Shown: one piece after another, positions 22,599 to 35,500 of the stretch
How positions within the stretch are numbered: the first letter of the stretch is position 1
How the letters are laid out: every line of letters begins with the position of its first letter
From: Rotaria socialis
Lineage: Eukaryota > Rotifera > Eurotatoria > Philodinida > Philodinidae
Assembly: GCA_905331475.1 (NCBI GenBank)
Contig: CAJNYU010001189.1
Span: 50,087 to 114,086 of the forward strand
DNA length: 64,000 nucleotides
Reading direction: 5' to 3'
Made by a program: the position numbers and the translations under genes
The notes under the pieces: model-generated
The model's database searches: none
Seen by the model: the letters and a program-made list of their open reading frames with translations, nothing else
What the model was told of the DNA's origin: nothing

Positions 22599-23996
22599 CA
22601 CTAGCTTGCTGGTTATTAACTGATAAAAACACGCGCTTGTGAAATGGTCGACTCTCTCGAGTCATTGAATCAAGCCGCAACGATAATAGCAATCATTTTT
22701 AGTGTTTTATAGTTATGATTAGAGTTTTTTCTTTCAAAGAAATTTGAAAGAAATTTCTATGCATATTCATGCACCTACACAGCTCTCGTCATGCTTTTCT
22801 GCACTTCTTGTACTTTTTCGTACTTTTTCGTACTTCTTGGTATTTCGGAAGTACCGAGGGTCCGCTTGCCACCCCTTGTACTTTTCAGTGTGTTAATCTT
22901 ACTTGTTTCACTCCTAACAATCGACTACTACGTGCAAGATTCGTATGAATTGTACATTGACTACGACATCTTTCATTGGTTTTACGTGTTACAAAATGTA
23001 TTGGAAATGAAGGTTTCTTTATAAATAAAAAATATAAATGTACAATTATCAAAAAAAAATTATTTTAAGGTACTTCTGGCAATGAATTTTGTCTGGAAAT
23101 TTTATCTAGATTTTCTTTTCTTGAAACGTCAAGACAAGAAGATGGATGAATGGATCTATGGTGATTTAGGATTGTTACCTAGATGAAGCGAAATAATTAA
23201 CGATGATCAATTTTATTTTCTTACTCGAATTTGTGTTGGATGTTCAAATGACATAGTTATGATTTCATATGATGTATTTCGTAGTAAGCAACAAACAATG
23301 TCTGGTGATGGTAAAAAAATAAAAAAATTTTAAGATTTCTCATGTTTTTCATCTCTTCCCTATACTATTTTCTCTTATATAAAAAGACATTGCATTGTAA
23401 GGCTATTGTATCATTATTTAATAAATCGATGCCATATAAAATTTATTTACTGAAGCGCAAAGAGCTGTATAGCAAATATTGCCAACCATTGTTTTTTCTC
23501 TCGCGTCACCACAATTTGAATACGAATGAGTTGAAAAATTTTCATTTAAATATTTTCGTACCCTCAAAATCAGTGCAAAAGTGAAGATTCATCATGACTT
23601 GAAACACGATGAAGTATTTATTTATGATCGATGATTATCATTAATTAAATGAGCAATAGTTGAGTAGTTTCTCATACTAATTTTATTAATGTTTTGCGTT
23701 TGAAAAACAAATTCCGATAGTAAAATAAAAACGAGATTGAAGAACAGATAATTAAAATTATTTTTATTAATAAAGCAATAATATGTAACTTTGTTAACAT
23801 TTATGAATGATTCAGAAAAATAAAAAGTGATTATTTTATATAAAAGAAAAATAGTTAGTCTTAAAAAAATTATTATAAAAAAAAGAAAAGAACTCTTATT
23901 TAACTTAATAAAGCATAAAACAAATTCAAACGGTTTCAAGTGTCAAATATTGATGTTTTTTTACATTCCCAATGTAAAATAATCAATAAATCTAAT
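22599..23996. other. Gene-free stretch, possible degraded coding sequence
   Basis: Between ~23070 and 23580 the forward strand has several short open stretches in changing frames with protein-like composition (WIYGDLGLLP, then KIYLLKRKEL), broken by stops. I do not recognise the source; it may be an old pseudogene. A TACTTTTTCG-type direct repeat lies near 22810. Confidence 0.35.
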
Positions 23997-26900
23997 TTAA
24001 CATTTCACAACAAGTGATGGTTCATTCACCAAAGTTCGTCCTTGAGCAACAGCAGATGCTGCTAATTGATTATGTATTGATGTATAACGTGTCGGATTTT
24101 GTCCGATATGTTCTTTAGCACGTTCCAAACTAAAAAAATACAAAAAAAGTAAGATAAGAAATATTTTTCACGTCGACAAAAATAATTAACATTGATTTTA
24201 CTATTTCAATACAACGTGGTCGCATGGCCCAACGGTTAAGGCGCCCGCCTACGGAGCGGGAGATTCCAGGTTCGAATCCTGGTGTGATCGAAAAATATTT
24301 TTTTCCTTTCTGTTCTGTTGTTTTTTTCTTTCTTATAGATAATCGAAGAACGCAGAAGCACGTTCTAGTTCAACGAGTTATTTATAGCTATAATGTTTTC
24401 TTTTTTTCCCTAGATATGTAAGCAATATATCATCGGTTTCGAAAAAGACATTTTTTATCGGTATTTTTTTAATTCTATAAGACTTTCCTAATGAAAATCT
24501 ACTTTTCATGATTATTTAATTATTATCTAGAGCATTTCTATATTAATCTAGAATCTTTTATAATCATTTTCTCTTTCAAAACTATATATTTTTTTTCTAA
24601 AGATTAGAATATATCTCAGATTTATTATGAATAATAAATACTTGTCAACAATTTCGTTATGAACTTCTTTTATAGTTGTCGTTCAATCGCTAGTAATTGG
24701 TGAAAGCAACGAACTATTCAATGATAAACAAAAGCAAATTTGGAAATTCTTAAAGAATTTCAATTCAAAGATGATGAATGCTATCGATTCTACAACGGTC
24801 GCATGGCCCAACGGTTAAGGCGCCCGCCTACGGAGCGGGAGATTCCAGGTTCGAATCCTGGTGTGATCGAATGTTTCTATTTTTTTTCTTTTAAAAATTA
24901 TTAAATAATATTTACTTTAATAAACATTTTTTTTTTATTCCAGAAAGTTATGTAACTACTTGCGCAATCGTTTTATTTTTATTTCGCAATGCACAATCAC
25001 GCTGCAGTTCAGAATATCTTTTTTTTAAAACATTAATAAATAAGAAAAACGAACGCTTTCAATTGTTATAGAAACTTAGATACTGTAGTTTTTCGTAAAT
25101 GCTTTTTTAGAGAAACACGTTTTTCTAATACACATGCTAAACTTACGATAATTTCACAACGGTCGCATGGCCCAACGGTTAAGGCGCCCGCCTACGGAGC
25201 GGGAGATTCCAGGTTCGAATCCTGGTGTGATCGAGTTATAACTTTTTTTTATCTACGTAACCGCATACATAAAATGTTTTTAATGCATAATAATAATCCA
25301 TATATTTACCGCTAGCATTTATATTTTTAGTCTAAATTGTATTCTCGAAGAAAATTTTATTTTTTTTAAATTTAATATCTATGAAAAATTCTGGCGCTAT
25401 ATAGTGCGATTATAGCTATTGGAAAACTCATATATCTGACTGTTTGATGGGACTGACTATATTACGATTGATTCTGATTCCTGATACTTTGAGACACGAA
25501 GTAATCCGAGTGTGTTTTCAAACCTATGTGTATACTCTTCTACGACAGTAGCTGTCTCTCAGAAGTTTATATAATGCGTTCTACAGCTGATAGGTATGCG
25601 ATGGTAACAGTGGAAATATTCTGAAGTTTTGAAGACTACCTTAGAAAAAGATTCTGTTAGGATTTTTACTCGAGTTTCTAAGTCTATATAGAAGTTTACT
25701 ATGAAGCATTTGGATATATAGATTAGTTCGACTGCTCATTTGTGAGCGATCTCATTCCTTGCATGGATGTGTCTTGAAGCACACTTACCAGCAGATTCAT
25801 TTGAAATCAACATCTTCAAGACTAAAATAATATACTATGCAAAGAAAGTCAATAAGAACTGAACCATGGCATTCAAAGTTTACTGAAGGCAATTTTATTT
25901 CTTCCATGTGAATGAAAATAAATAAAATTCAGTTTTTAGAAACGAATACTGTTTAAACAACGTTCTTCTTTTATTCGCTGTAACTCGTGTGAATTTGGAA
26001 CACATGTCTTTTTCAGGATTTGTCAAAATATCTAAAACTCAAGTGTCATCAGAAAATTCTATTTTATTTGTTTGCTGATAAAAAAAAGTTAATTAACACA
26101 CATTAAAAATGTAAATTAAGTCTCTATCGTTTTTTCGCGTAGGTGAATTCCTACATTAGCTGACACAATGAATACTGCCAGTTCGAAACCTTCTTTGATC
26201 GGCTTATATATTTTTTTCTTCTATTAAATTAGAGACTATTTTTCATATCGGTTTACTAGAATATATTGTCGAGAAAGCAATTGATTATAGAATTTCTATT
26301 GATGTGGGAACTTCTTTTTTTTTATGGATTCCATTTTTATATTTATGTTAAAAAAATTGGAAAAATTTTTAGTAGTACGAAAAAAAATTACTTTCCATCT
26401 AACTTTTTTCTAAGGAAAATCGTTTTTTCTCTTAAAGATGAAGAATTGAACACTATTTCACAACGGTCGCATGGCCCAACGGTTAAGGCGCCCGCCTACG
26501 GAGCGGGAGATTCCAGGTTCGAATCCTGGTGTGATCGAATGTTTCTCTTTTTTATTCTCTTCTCTTGATGCACACTTACTCTGTCTTTGGCTGACTTCGA
26601 ACTGTTGTGCCAAGTACGAATTGTTCTCCATATTCAGATAAATAAGGCCATTTATCATTTGTTTTTCGATATTGATCTTGTTGATTCGTTTTTATTTGTT
26701 CGTATTCAGCTATTGTTTTTGGTTCAATAGAATCTAGTATATGACGACGATTCAATTTTATATCTGAACCAAACCAAGTTGTATCATCTATTTTAAATTG
26801 AAATACAGAACTCTTTCATTGAAAATTTATTTCTTCACTTACGTCTATTTCGTTGTAAATAATAACCATCGTTCGGTCGTCCATGATCAAAAATAATTTG

Positions 26901-27485
26901 ACCTGAACGTGCTGTTGGCGGACGACGATACATATCAATTGAAACAAAATTTTCGACTGGTTCACTTTCTTGTAAATGGGATAGAGTTCTTTCACCGGCA
27001 CGATTTGGATACCATTTTGGATAACCATTCGCTATAGAGCCATTATATTTTTCAGGTAGTTTCGATGTATAAGCTTGTGGAGTTATATATGTGAATTCTG
27101 TTCCACTACCAACTTGACCACCCGTACGTAAATGAGTCATTGGCATCGAATCTGTTTGGCGTTGACGAAAACGACGAAATGCTCCATTTGAGGTCGAAAT
27201 ACGAGCTTTATCAAAAAATAATGGACTTGCCGTTCGATCAATATTTGCTTCTTGTTCTCTGGTTAATATTGTATAGGGTGAATTAGGTGATCGTGGACGA
27301 AGACCTTCTTGAGTATACTAATAAAAATAATTTTATTAAAAAATTTTATTTTAATTTTATTAAAAACATACTTTTGAATACGGCTTAATCAATGAAGTTT
27401 TAGCACGTAGAATAGCTTGACCCCATTGATTAATATCAATGTGTGTTTCATCTTGAGTGTTATTAGTTAGATTAGTGGCAGCCAT
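23997..27485 (-). CDS. Conserved-looking protein of unknown function, four exons
   Basis: Exons 27485-27372, 27317-26843, 26787-26580 and 24129-23997 join in frame to 309 aa with good GT-AG sites. It is hydrophilic, rich in Tyr, Arg, Pro, Gln and Asn, without signal peptide, membrane helix or Cys pattern. Stretches such as RTGGQVGSGTEFTYITP, WYPNRAGERTL and MYRRPPTARSGQ alternate Tyr/Pro/Arg motifs in the manner of axonemal or microtubule-associated proteins, but that is only an impression. The last intron is 2450 nt, about 50 times the local norm, and houses four tRNA-Arg genes on the opposite strand. The first two introns are ~55 nt. No function assigned. Confidence 0.75.
24218..24290 (+). 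tRNA. tRNA-Arg (ACG), copy 1
   Basis: 73-nt cloverleaf. Acceptor GGTCGCA pairs with TGTGATC (discriminator G). Anticodon arm CCCGC-CTACGGA-GCGGG gives anticodon ACG. T arm CCAGG-TTCGAAT-CCTGG. The B box GGTTCGAATCC is intact; an oligo-T follows within ~15 nt. Lies antisense in an intron. Confidence 0.95.
24797..24869 (+). tRNA. tRNA-Arg (ACG), copy 2
   Basis: Body identical to the copy at 24218, with CAAC directly upstream and a T8 run downstream (near 24881). Same host intron. Confidence 0.95.
25161..25233 (+). tRNA. tRNA-Arg (ACG), copy 3
   Basis: Body identical to the other copies. Upstream TTTCACAAC is shared with copy 4; a T8 run follows at ~25243. Confidence 0.95.
26465..26537 (+). 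tRNA. tRNA-Arg (ACG), copy 4
   Basis: Body identical to the other copies, preceded by TTTCACAAC. It lies 43 bp from the 5' splice site (26579) of the host gene's last intron on the other strand. Confidence 0.95.
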
Positions 27486-28022
27486 TGAGAATAATACAGA
27501 AAATCAACAATTTTAGATGCTTTTATCGATGATTATCTAGTTTTTAATAGTCATTTACACCTTTGCTGCCTAGCAACACACACACTAATCTAACTAAAAC
27601 AATCACTCGGTGAATAAAGACCGATAAATATAATTAGATTATTTATTTTAAATTAAAAGATTAAATTGGCAAATAGTTTAATTTTATAATCAACAGATGA
27701 CACTAGATATTGAATATAGACAATCGAAAGTCATATAAGAATGAAAAGCTTTTCTTGTCTTCAATCATACTCAGAAGCACACTTATCGATGTTTTATTTT
27801 AATAGAATTTCATTTGATGGAACCTTTTTCAATTTGATCAAGAGAAGTATATTTTTCTAAATGCACAATGAGTGCTTCATTGAAGAACAATACAAAGTTC
27901 AATTTTTTTGCTCTCTTCTTATTAACTACCTACCATCGACGTGTCAGCATCAGCACTTCATTTTTTGTTCTCTTTTAACATCGGTCAACACGTATTTTGA
28001 ATCTGTAACAGGTTGTCACAAA

Positions 28023-28763
28023 ATGAGAATAAAAAGCTTATCGTACAACGCTCTATCCTTGCTTTCCTTATCCTTTATACCGACCATTCAATGTAGTCTT
28101 TTCAATATTTCTATGGCTATAATTAATACTCAAACGATTGTCGGTTGTAGTTCATCGATTGATATGTATGAATCATTTGATCCAGCTCAAATAATTATTT
28201 GTCCATATGTATTCATTGACAAACATCGAATTCAATTGATTCATATGAATATATGTATGTAAGATTTACAAGAACAAAAATAAATTATTTTATTTATATT
28301 TTCATAACTAGATTTTGATAAAAAGAATCAAATAAAAGTTGATTTAAATCCTCCAATAATTTCTCTAACAAGCCTACTCGTTAAACTTGATAATAATTCA
28401 TTCGTTTTGCCGTCAAATATTAACCCGAATGATACATACTATCTTTCATTTTCATCTGAACTTACATGCAGATTTTCATTATTAAATAACGAAACGATTT
28501 GTTTTTATTATTCATTATCGTCGAATTTTATTGATCTAGAATATCAATATGATGCAATCAAATATCCTACTATGCCATTATCGAAAAAAACTCGACATCA
28601 TATCTATAGATTTTTTATTATAATTACTATATTTATTATCATTATTATATCTGCGCTTGCTATGTATATCGTGTATACAAATAGATTTTCATTTGGTCAT
28701 GCAGCAGAATCAGATGATACTGTTGATTCGAAAATGATTAAAACAGAATTAGGAACAAATTAA
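28023..28763 (+). CDS. Small type I membrane protein, function unknown
   Basis: Two exons, 28023-28254 and 28312-28763, joined in phase 1 across a 57-nt intron, give 227 aa. An in-frame upstream ATG at 27861 is possible, but the Met at 28023 starts a better signal peptide (hydrophobic LSLLSLSFIPTIQC). The lumenal/extracellular part of ~150 residues has six or so Cys and N-glycosylation sequons (NIS, NDT, NET). A strong Ile-rich helix follows (~182-203), then a short acidic tail. The layout fits a single-pass surface or ER protein. No family recognised. Confidence 0.65.
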
Positions 28764-30751
28764 TGTTAGACAATCAATATTAACTGAAATTTTTATAGTT
28801 AAAAATAACTCGTGCACACACACAAGGTCAAATATATCAAAAAGAAAAAAATGATTTCTTTATTGTGAATGCATTAAATAGGAAAGTTTCTTCTTTTGTA
28901 CTTGATATACAGAAACAGCATTTTCATAGGAATAAAAAAAGCCCTAGATTGAATTGAACTCATTTCTTCTCCTTTATTTCAAAGATTAAATAATTGTTTC
29001 TGATAGTCATTTTTTAACAGGATTTAAACCTTTGAAATAAATCGAAACTTCTAGTTCTGGTGACTCAAACTAGTCTTAGGTAGCAAATACCTGTAACCAT
29101 TATAATACGGTAGGAAAAATTATTCTCATTTTCGTTTCAAAGATATTTTTTTAAATTAAATTTTCAATAATCGTTTTTTCACTGATTGCTTATACTATAT
29201 AGAATGCTAATAAAAGTCTATGTCGTGTTTTACAATTCGAGAGCGCATAATCCTATAGAAATATTTCATTGCAGTAAATTAACTGATTGAACAAATTAAT
29301 GTTTTTAAATTCATGAGAAACAATTATAGAAGACTATTCGATCGATTATCAAGAAAAATATTTTAAATATAAGATACGTGAAGTACTATATTTAAGTGAA
29401 AGCTAGACAGAAACTTGAAAGAGAACATAACCAAATTTCACCACTTCATTCATAGTATAATTTATTTTTTTATAGTTACAATTGAAAAAAACATAAACCG
29501 GTGACTTCACCGATATCCATTTCTAACAAACTGAAAAACAGTATACAGTTTTCATTGGAGTTTTTCTTCAAGATCATGATCTCTCCTGTATGAATTAATG
29601 TACGCATGAGAAAACGAATCACTGAATTCTTTTTTTAAACCCTCTAGTGTCCATTCAGGATCCTATCAATCTATCATTCGTAAAACTTTCGAAGAGTAAT
29701 AATACACCATAGTCTATTAAACAATTCATTCCAATCATGTATCTCAACTATTGTTAGGAAATCATTGTATTTTTTAAAAGCCTGACTTTTTTTTATCATT
29801 AACTAATAGGTTATAGGGTTCATTAGAAAAATGTTCACTACCTTTTTTTTGCTTTAAATTCCATGTTACATTTCATATCTACAAGCATTATAAGAATAAT
29901 CATTGAAGTGGCCTAGAGGATGATAATTATCAAAGGCCATAATAGCTTTTATCTTTATTTTATTCATAAATGCATTTGACAAGATGAAAAACTTAATCGT
30001 TCATATATAACAATGAAATGAGTAAAAATTTTAATTTTATATTAAATAAATTGCTTTAGGCTATAACATAATATTATTAATGTCTCACGGAAAATTAAAG
30101 CTTTCATTATCAAATACAGGATTCATTAGTACACATTGAAAAAACACTATGTCAAACTATTATCTTAGTTTTTTCCTTTCTATATTTCTAATTGATTTCG
30201 TCGATGTCGCCATGCAGTTGTGAATGAGTTAAAATGTTATTTGATAAAAAAAAAAAACAGAAAAGAAAAGTAGTATAATGAATACCAATTTTAATCAATT
30301 GTATAACAAATATAAATCTTCTTTATTTAAATATCAATCATCTTATTGTTATAGTTAGACATTTTATTATTGCAATTCTTATTCAATAAAAGAAATGTTT
30401 CGATTAGATTCCTTAAGATTTCGTTGATCTAGAAATTTGACGGTAAACTATTGGTAGATCCTTGTCCAAATGACATAATAAAATATATAAATCCGATTTT
30501 TTTTGTGTTACTCGCTGATTGAAACTATGTAAAGGTAAAGTAAGCAATGTCTAAAGTTTCAATGTACAATAAATACTTTTCTTATACTATATATTAACGT
30601 CAATATGTGTTGTTGTCTTTTGGATTTTCATTCTTCTAGACTTTTTTTTCTTTTCTATATTTGTCGCAAGCATTGATAACAAGTTATTATAAGAAATAAA
30701 AAAAGTGTAAAGATAAGAATGAACCAAATTGATAATTTTGATTGTCTGATA

Positions 30752-30798
<47 letters not shown>

Positions 30799-31569
30799 AA
30801 GCAGCCGATGAACAAAATCACTGTTTTATAATCTTTTAACAGACCCATGCTCTTTACAATACAATACTGAACATGATGCCATGTTCGTAGTTAGAATTAA
30901 AACAAACGGAAGATATTTGATAAAAGCAGAGAATCGGTTGCTTGCCATGATAGAATTTCAAGCGTAATCAATTCAAACTTTCATAGATCGCAAATATAAG
31001 CCACGCAGGCGAACTATTCACACTTTATCGGGGTATTTTTCGTTTTCTACTCGCTCGAAAAAGCCTTTATAAATATTATGAATATCACGCTAGTGTTTAT
31101 TTTTATTATGGCAACCGAAGTAAATGCATATTCAACATGTTGATATTCTCTATGAACATCAAGAATATATATGTATATATTGATCTCTAATCTAAAATGA
31201 GTCTCTCTCTCTCTCTCTCTATTACTGGTTCACACAATAATCAATCTTCATGTCTCTTGAATATACCCATAGTCATAGGACAATAATAAAAATCTTCAAC
31301 AATTGTGAATTGTTCTTTCTTTTTTGTTTCATCAAATCAAAATTTTTCTTGTATAATTATTCGAATTTCTCTTGAAACAAAAAGAAAAGACCGAAACTCC
31401 AATATAACACAAAACAAGAAAAAAAACCATAAAGTAATTTATACATGCAGAAAAAACAAAAGAAACAAGTGGAATGTAGAATAGATAGAGATTAGACCGG
31501 GTTTGCTTGTTTTCTTTTTGTCTATTGTTTCATTTCGGTTTTTATCTCTATCGACTTGAAAATTTTCTA
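28764..31569. other. Gene-free stretch
   Basis: About 2.8 kb AT-rich with no coding signal. It contains a long (AC)n microsatellite at ~30754-30795 and (TC)n at ~31199-31220. The part near 31300-31569 is probably the 3' UTR of the homeobox gene. Confidence 0.55.
30754..30795. repeat. (AC)n microsatellite
   Basis: About 21 uninterrupted AC units. It creates an artificial Cys-Val ORF on the minus strand. Confidence 0.95.
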
Positions 31570-32588
31570 TTATCGATGATCATCTGAGGATTCATTCTTC
31601 ACGGCACCAGCAGCTGCTGCTGCCGCTGCAGCGAGTAAATAATACCGATCGGAACCCGATGAACGTGGAGTAGATGATTGAGAAATAAATTGATAATGTT
31701 GATTATTATTATCCCATGAATGTTCGTCATCGTTTTTATTCGTTGTATCGGATGTATCCGATTGATTCTGTTGATTGTGATCATGTTCAATAGATTCATC
31801 TTGTTGTTCATCATCATTGATATCATTTGAACTATTATTTCCATCTTCTGATTTCAAGCGTTTATGTTTTGTACGACGATTTTGATACCATACTTTAACC
31901 TAAAATATATTTAATTTTGCTTTTCTCTTTTCCTACTGTCGGAATTCATCAATCAATTTTAAGTTGTTATTTTTACTAATCTATCAGTTTTGCTTTTCCT
32001 TCTCCGGAGGAAACCATCATTATTTTAGTGTATTTCCTTAAGCAAATACCGGAATTTCTTTACTATAACATTTCCGTTTTTCTAATTGATGACTTACTTG
32101 AGTTTCAGTTAAATTTAAATGTCGTGCTAATTCTTTACGTTCTTGTCCGACAACATAATGATTTTTTTCAAATGCATTTTCAAGTTTAAGTAATTGAGCT
32201 GGTGTAAAGGCTGTACGTACACGTTTTGGTTTACGAAATGAATGAAGAATAAGTGCTGCAGCTGCTTCTGGACCTATGATAATTAGAGAAAATGCCAAAA
32301 CATAATGGATACAAGAAGAACAAGAAAGTTTTTACTAGTAAATCTTCCATCAAACAATCGACCACTATTTCGAAGATATTGCAATTGATATTGCACGATT
32401 GGATCTAGATTATTAGGTGGTGGAAACCATGATGTCGGTGGTAAAAAAGATGGCATAGGCGGAGGAATATGTCGTGGAGAAATTTTAGCTGAATCATCAT
32501 TTTTAATAATATCATTTATTGAGAATCCCATTGATTTTCGAGAATTTGACGTTGTAGCCAATGGTCGCGATGGACGATGAACCGGCAT
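31570..32588 (-). CDS. EMX/empty spiracles-like homeobox transcription factor
   Basis: Three exons, 32588-32336, 32273-32098 and 31899-31570, close in frame to 252 aa. An N-terminal repressor-like motif [11 protein letters not shown] (~21-31) resembles the EMX FTIESIV motif. A Pro/Trp/Tyr-rich linker follows, then [11 protein letters not shown] leading into the homeodomain at 100-159. [27 protein letters not shown] and LTETQ-VKVW match EMX closely; NHYVVG separates it from NK and Hox types. The intron falls between homeodomain residues 44 and 45, a common homeobox position. Residue 49 is Tyr (WYQNRR), where nearly all have Phe. The C-terminus is acidic, then poly-Ala (9). Predicted nuclear DNA-binding patterning factor. 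VAX and NOTO were considered and fit less well. Confidence 0.9.
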
Positions 32589-35500
32589 GATATTAAAGGT
32601 ATAATAGATATTTTTCGTTCACAATTGATCAACACGTTACTCGCACAGTTTAATTCAATTATGTTCGATCTTCCGTTAGAATGTTTTATCAATTTCTTTT
32701 TCTCTCGTCTAATATTGACTCGCTGATTTAGTAGAATAACAAAAGCAAAAGCAATGGAAAAATATCTTTTTCTTTTCTCTCTTGCTTCTTTTCTCTTCTC
32801 GTTTTATTTCGATCTGCTGGTGCACATATACCGAGAGGGAGAGAGAGAGAGAGAGAGGGGTAGCGAGTATGTGAATTAATTTGTGCTGAATTACCTTCTT
32901 CTTCTTCGTCCTATCAAATGACACCTGAGGCAATTGACAATGTATCTAGCTTTACAATGATTGGATATGGACCTAAAATAGACATAGAAACGATTTAAAG
33001 GCAATTATAGTTCTCTCCCCCCAATTCTCTTTCTTTTCGTCGCGAACGATTATGATTATTGTCGAAAAGAAACATGATCTATCATCAATTGGGTAGTTGT
33101 CCTACGTTTTAGACCAATGATGTTCGTTCTATTAAATACATAGACATTCTTTTATATGTACTAAAATAAAAATATGATACATGATAACGTATAAAAAACT
33201 TAATAAAAAAACGACTCAAAATGAATTTATACAATTGATTGGCGTCAGTTTTCAAATTAATGATCTCTTTCATTAGCATATTTTCTTTACAAAGGTGTAT
33301 AAAAAAAAGTATATATACATATATATATATATATATATAGAAAGAGAGAGATGTGGTGCGTCATGCTGTTTAGAACAAAATCAAAAAATAATTTCATCTC
33401 GCTTATCATCATCATCATCATCATGATCAACATCATCATTGAGTTGTATTTATTTTCAAACAACATGTGTTGCCCTTTGAAGCCAATTCTATCAATTTCT
33501 TTTTAGTTTATGTACATGTCTTGACATGTCGTCGCAGTCAACAGCTGTATGGTGATGTGAAACAACTAAGAAAAAATATTTCGAAACTATGCAAATGAGA
33601 ATTGTGTTTCTCAGGGTATCACTCATCCATAAGAATATATTGATTCGATTAATTTTAATTATGTCATAACACTAAGAGACATCGAAATAGGTGTTATTCT
33701 TGAAACATCGTTTTCTTGGCCACTCGACACATGCGTCGATGGCCGATGGGCAAAGACGAGCAACAACAATAACAACAATTGATGATGTGTCGTCGATCGA
33801 TGATCAACTGGGGCGAACGATAATTGCGAGAGAGATAGAAATCAAATTAATCCGATACTGATTTTTTTTCTCGCTCGCTCTCTCTCTCTCTCTCTTTTGT
33901 ATTAAACTTTGGAATAATCATATATCTATCAAAAGGATTATTACTTCATATGAACTATAAATCGATAAGACATATCTTTCTAAATATCAATTTTTTTGTC
34001 ATAAAATAAGAAAGAAGAAAAAGAGAAGAAAAAAAAACGGATATTTGTACATGATTGGTTGTGCATATTTGCACAAAGCTTCTGTACTATGTCACTTCAC
34101 TTCATCAACACCCTTCGTTTGTCCAGACATCAATATACTCATTCAATCAATTGTTGCTTTACTTGCGGGCTAATTCCAATTACAACAAGAAGCAAAATAA
34201 AACATACACATGTATTATATGCATAGAAAACTTCTTAAAGCCGTAGTCGTTTTTTCTTCTTGTGCTATTTGTGTATGAATCAATAAGTTTATAGTTGAAT
34301 TGATTTTTATTTTAGTTTTTTTATCGTTATCTCAATTGCACATCATGTTCGATTGATTGACTTGCTTGATGTTTAAGGAGGAGGGAGAGGGAGGAAACTA
34401 TTCAATTAATTTTTTTTATTCTTCGTCTTTGATCTATTTAAGGAAAAAATCAACATGTGCTCAATACTTATCGTTGTTCAGTGGACAAAATGATTAGCCT
34501 TGAATAATAAAGCTTCTATTTGCTCTTGAATATTGTCGCTACCTTGATCTTAGTTTCGCGTTCAATAAGTAACAACTCTTAGATGCGCCACTGTAATAAA
34601 ATAAAAAACAAAGTTTCTATCGCAATTCTTCTTAATCTGTACGAATAAGTGAAGAAACGTGACTTTCTAATCTCGAAGTATCATCATCATCATCGTCGTC
34701 GTCGTCTAACACCAAAGAGAACAAAAAATTCGTTTGATGTGAATATGATATGTGCCATATAAACAAGATGTTTGATCAAAGATCATCGACAATTAACAAT
34801 CAATCTATTGAGAATATAAAATTTGATTTTATATACAAAATTAACTATTCGTATTTAAATATCATTTAATAAATACTTCGTTATAAACAGTCAGATTTTT
34901 AAATTCGATCAATTTTTTTTTCTTTTCGTTAATTCTTCTTACCAATTAGAAGGATGAGTCTAATCACTATATTTTTCTTCTTCTTCTTCTTCTTCTGTCC
35001 ATATAGATCGATGAATGAATGACAAGATAGATCTAGATGAGGATTAGTCAGGTGCATAGATATGTACGCATGTGTATGTTTTTCGACACTAAGGTGTGAG
35101 AAAATTGGAAGAAAAAAATCTTGTTCAATCAGATAATAGGAAAAAAATAATTATTCAAATTAAAAAAAGAAAACGATTTCTTTCGGATTATTGTCTAGAG
35201 ATCATAACAGGGAGAAAAAAAGGTGTCGTAGTTATTTATTGGAATATTGCAAGAAGAAACAAGAAGAGCTTTCTAGTGTGTGATATTGAATGTACAAAAT
35301 TTATATGAACATTGATATCTTCTTTTCGATCTGTTGATCGATGATAGGATGATGCGAGAAAAAAACAACAGCTTCACTAATGAAGAGACCAATCAATACA
35401 AGTGTAACACATGTCATTAAAAAAAACGATACAAAGAGTTGGCTATTCTTTTTGTTGAAACAATTTTTACAGATGGATGATTGAGTAGTGAGAAAGATAA

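Noticed and set aside
24224..24421. Forward ORF overlapping tRNA copy 1
   Set aside because: It translates the tRNA gene itself; the same peptide pattern appears at the other tRNA copies.
24218..26537. CRISPR-like array from the repeated 73-bp units
   Set aside because: The repeats are tRNA genes with irregular spacing (364-1304 bp) in a eukaryotic sequence.
30587..30796. Minus-strand ORF starting with a Cys-Val repeat
   Set aside because: Product of the (AC)n microsatellite.
31599..31844. Second minus-strand ORF over the homeobox C-terminus
   Set aside because: Alternate frame of the Asn/Asp-rich exon; the frame joined to the homeodomain is the real one.
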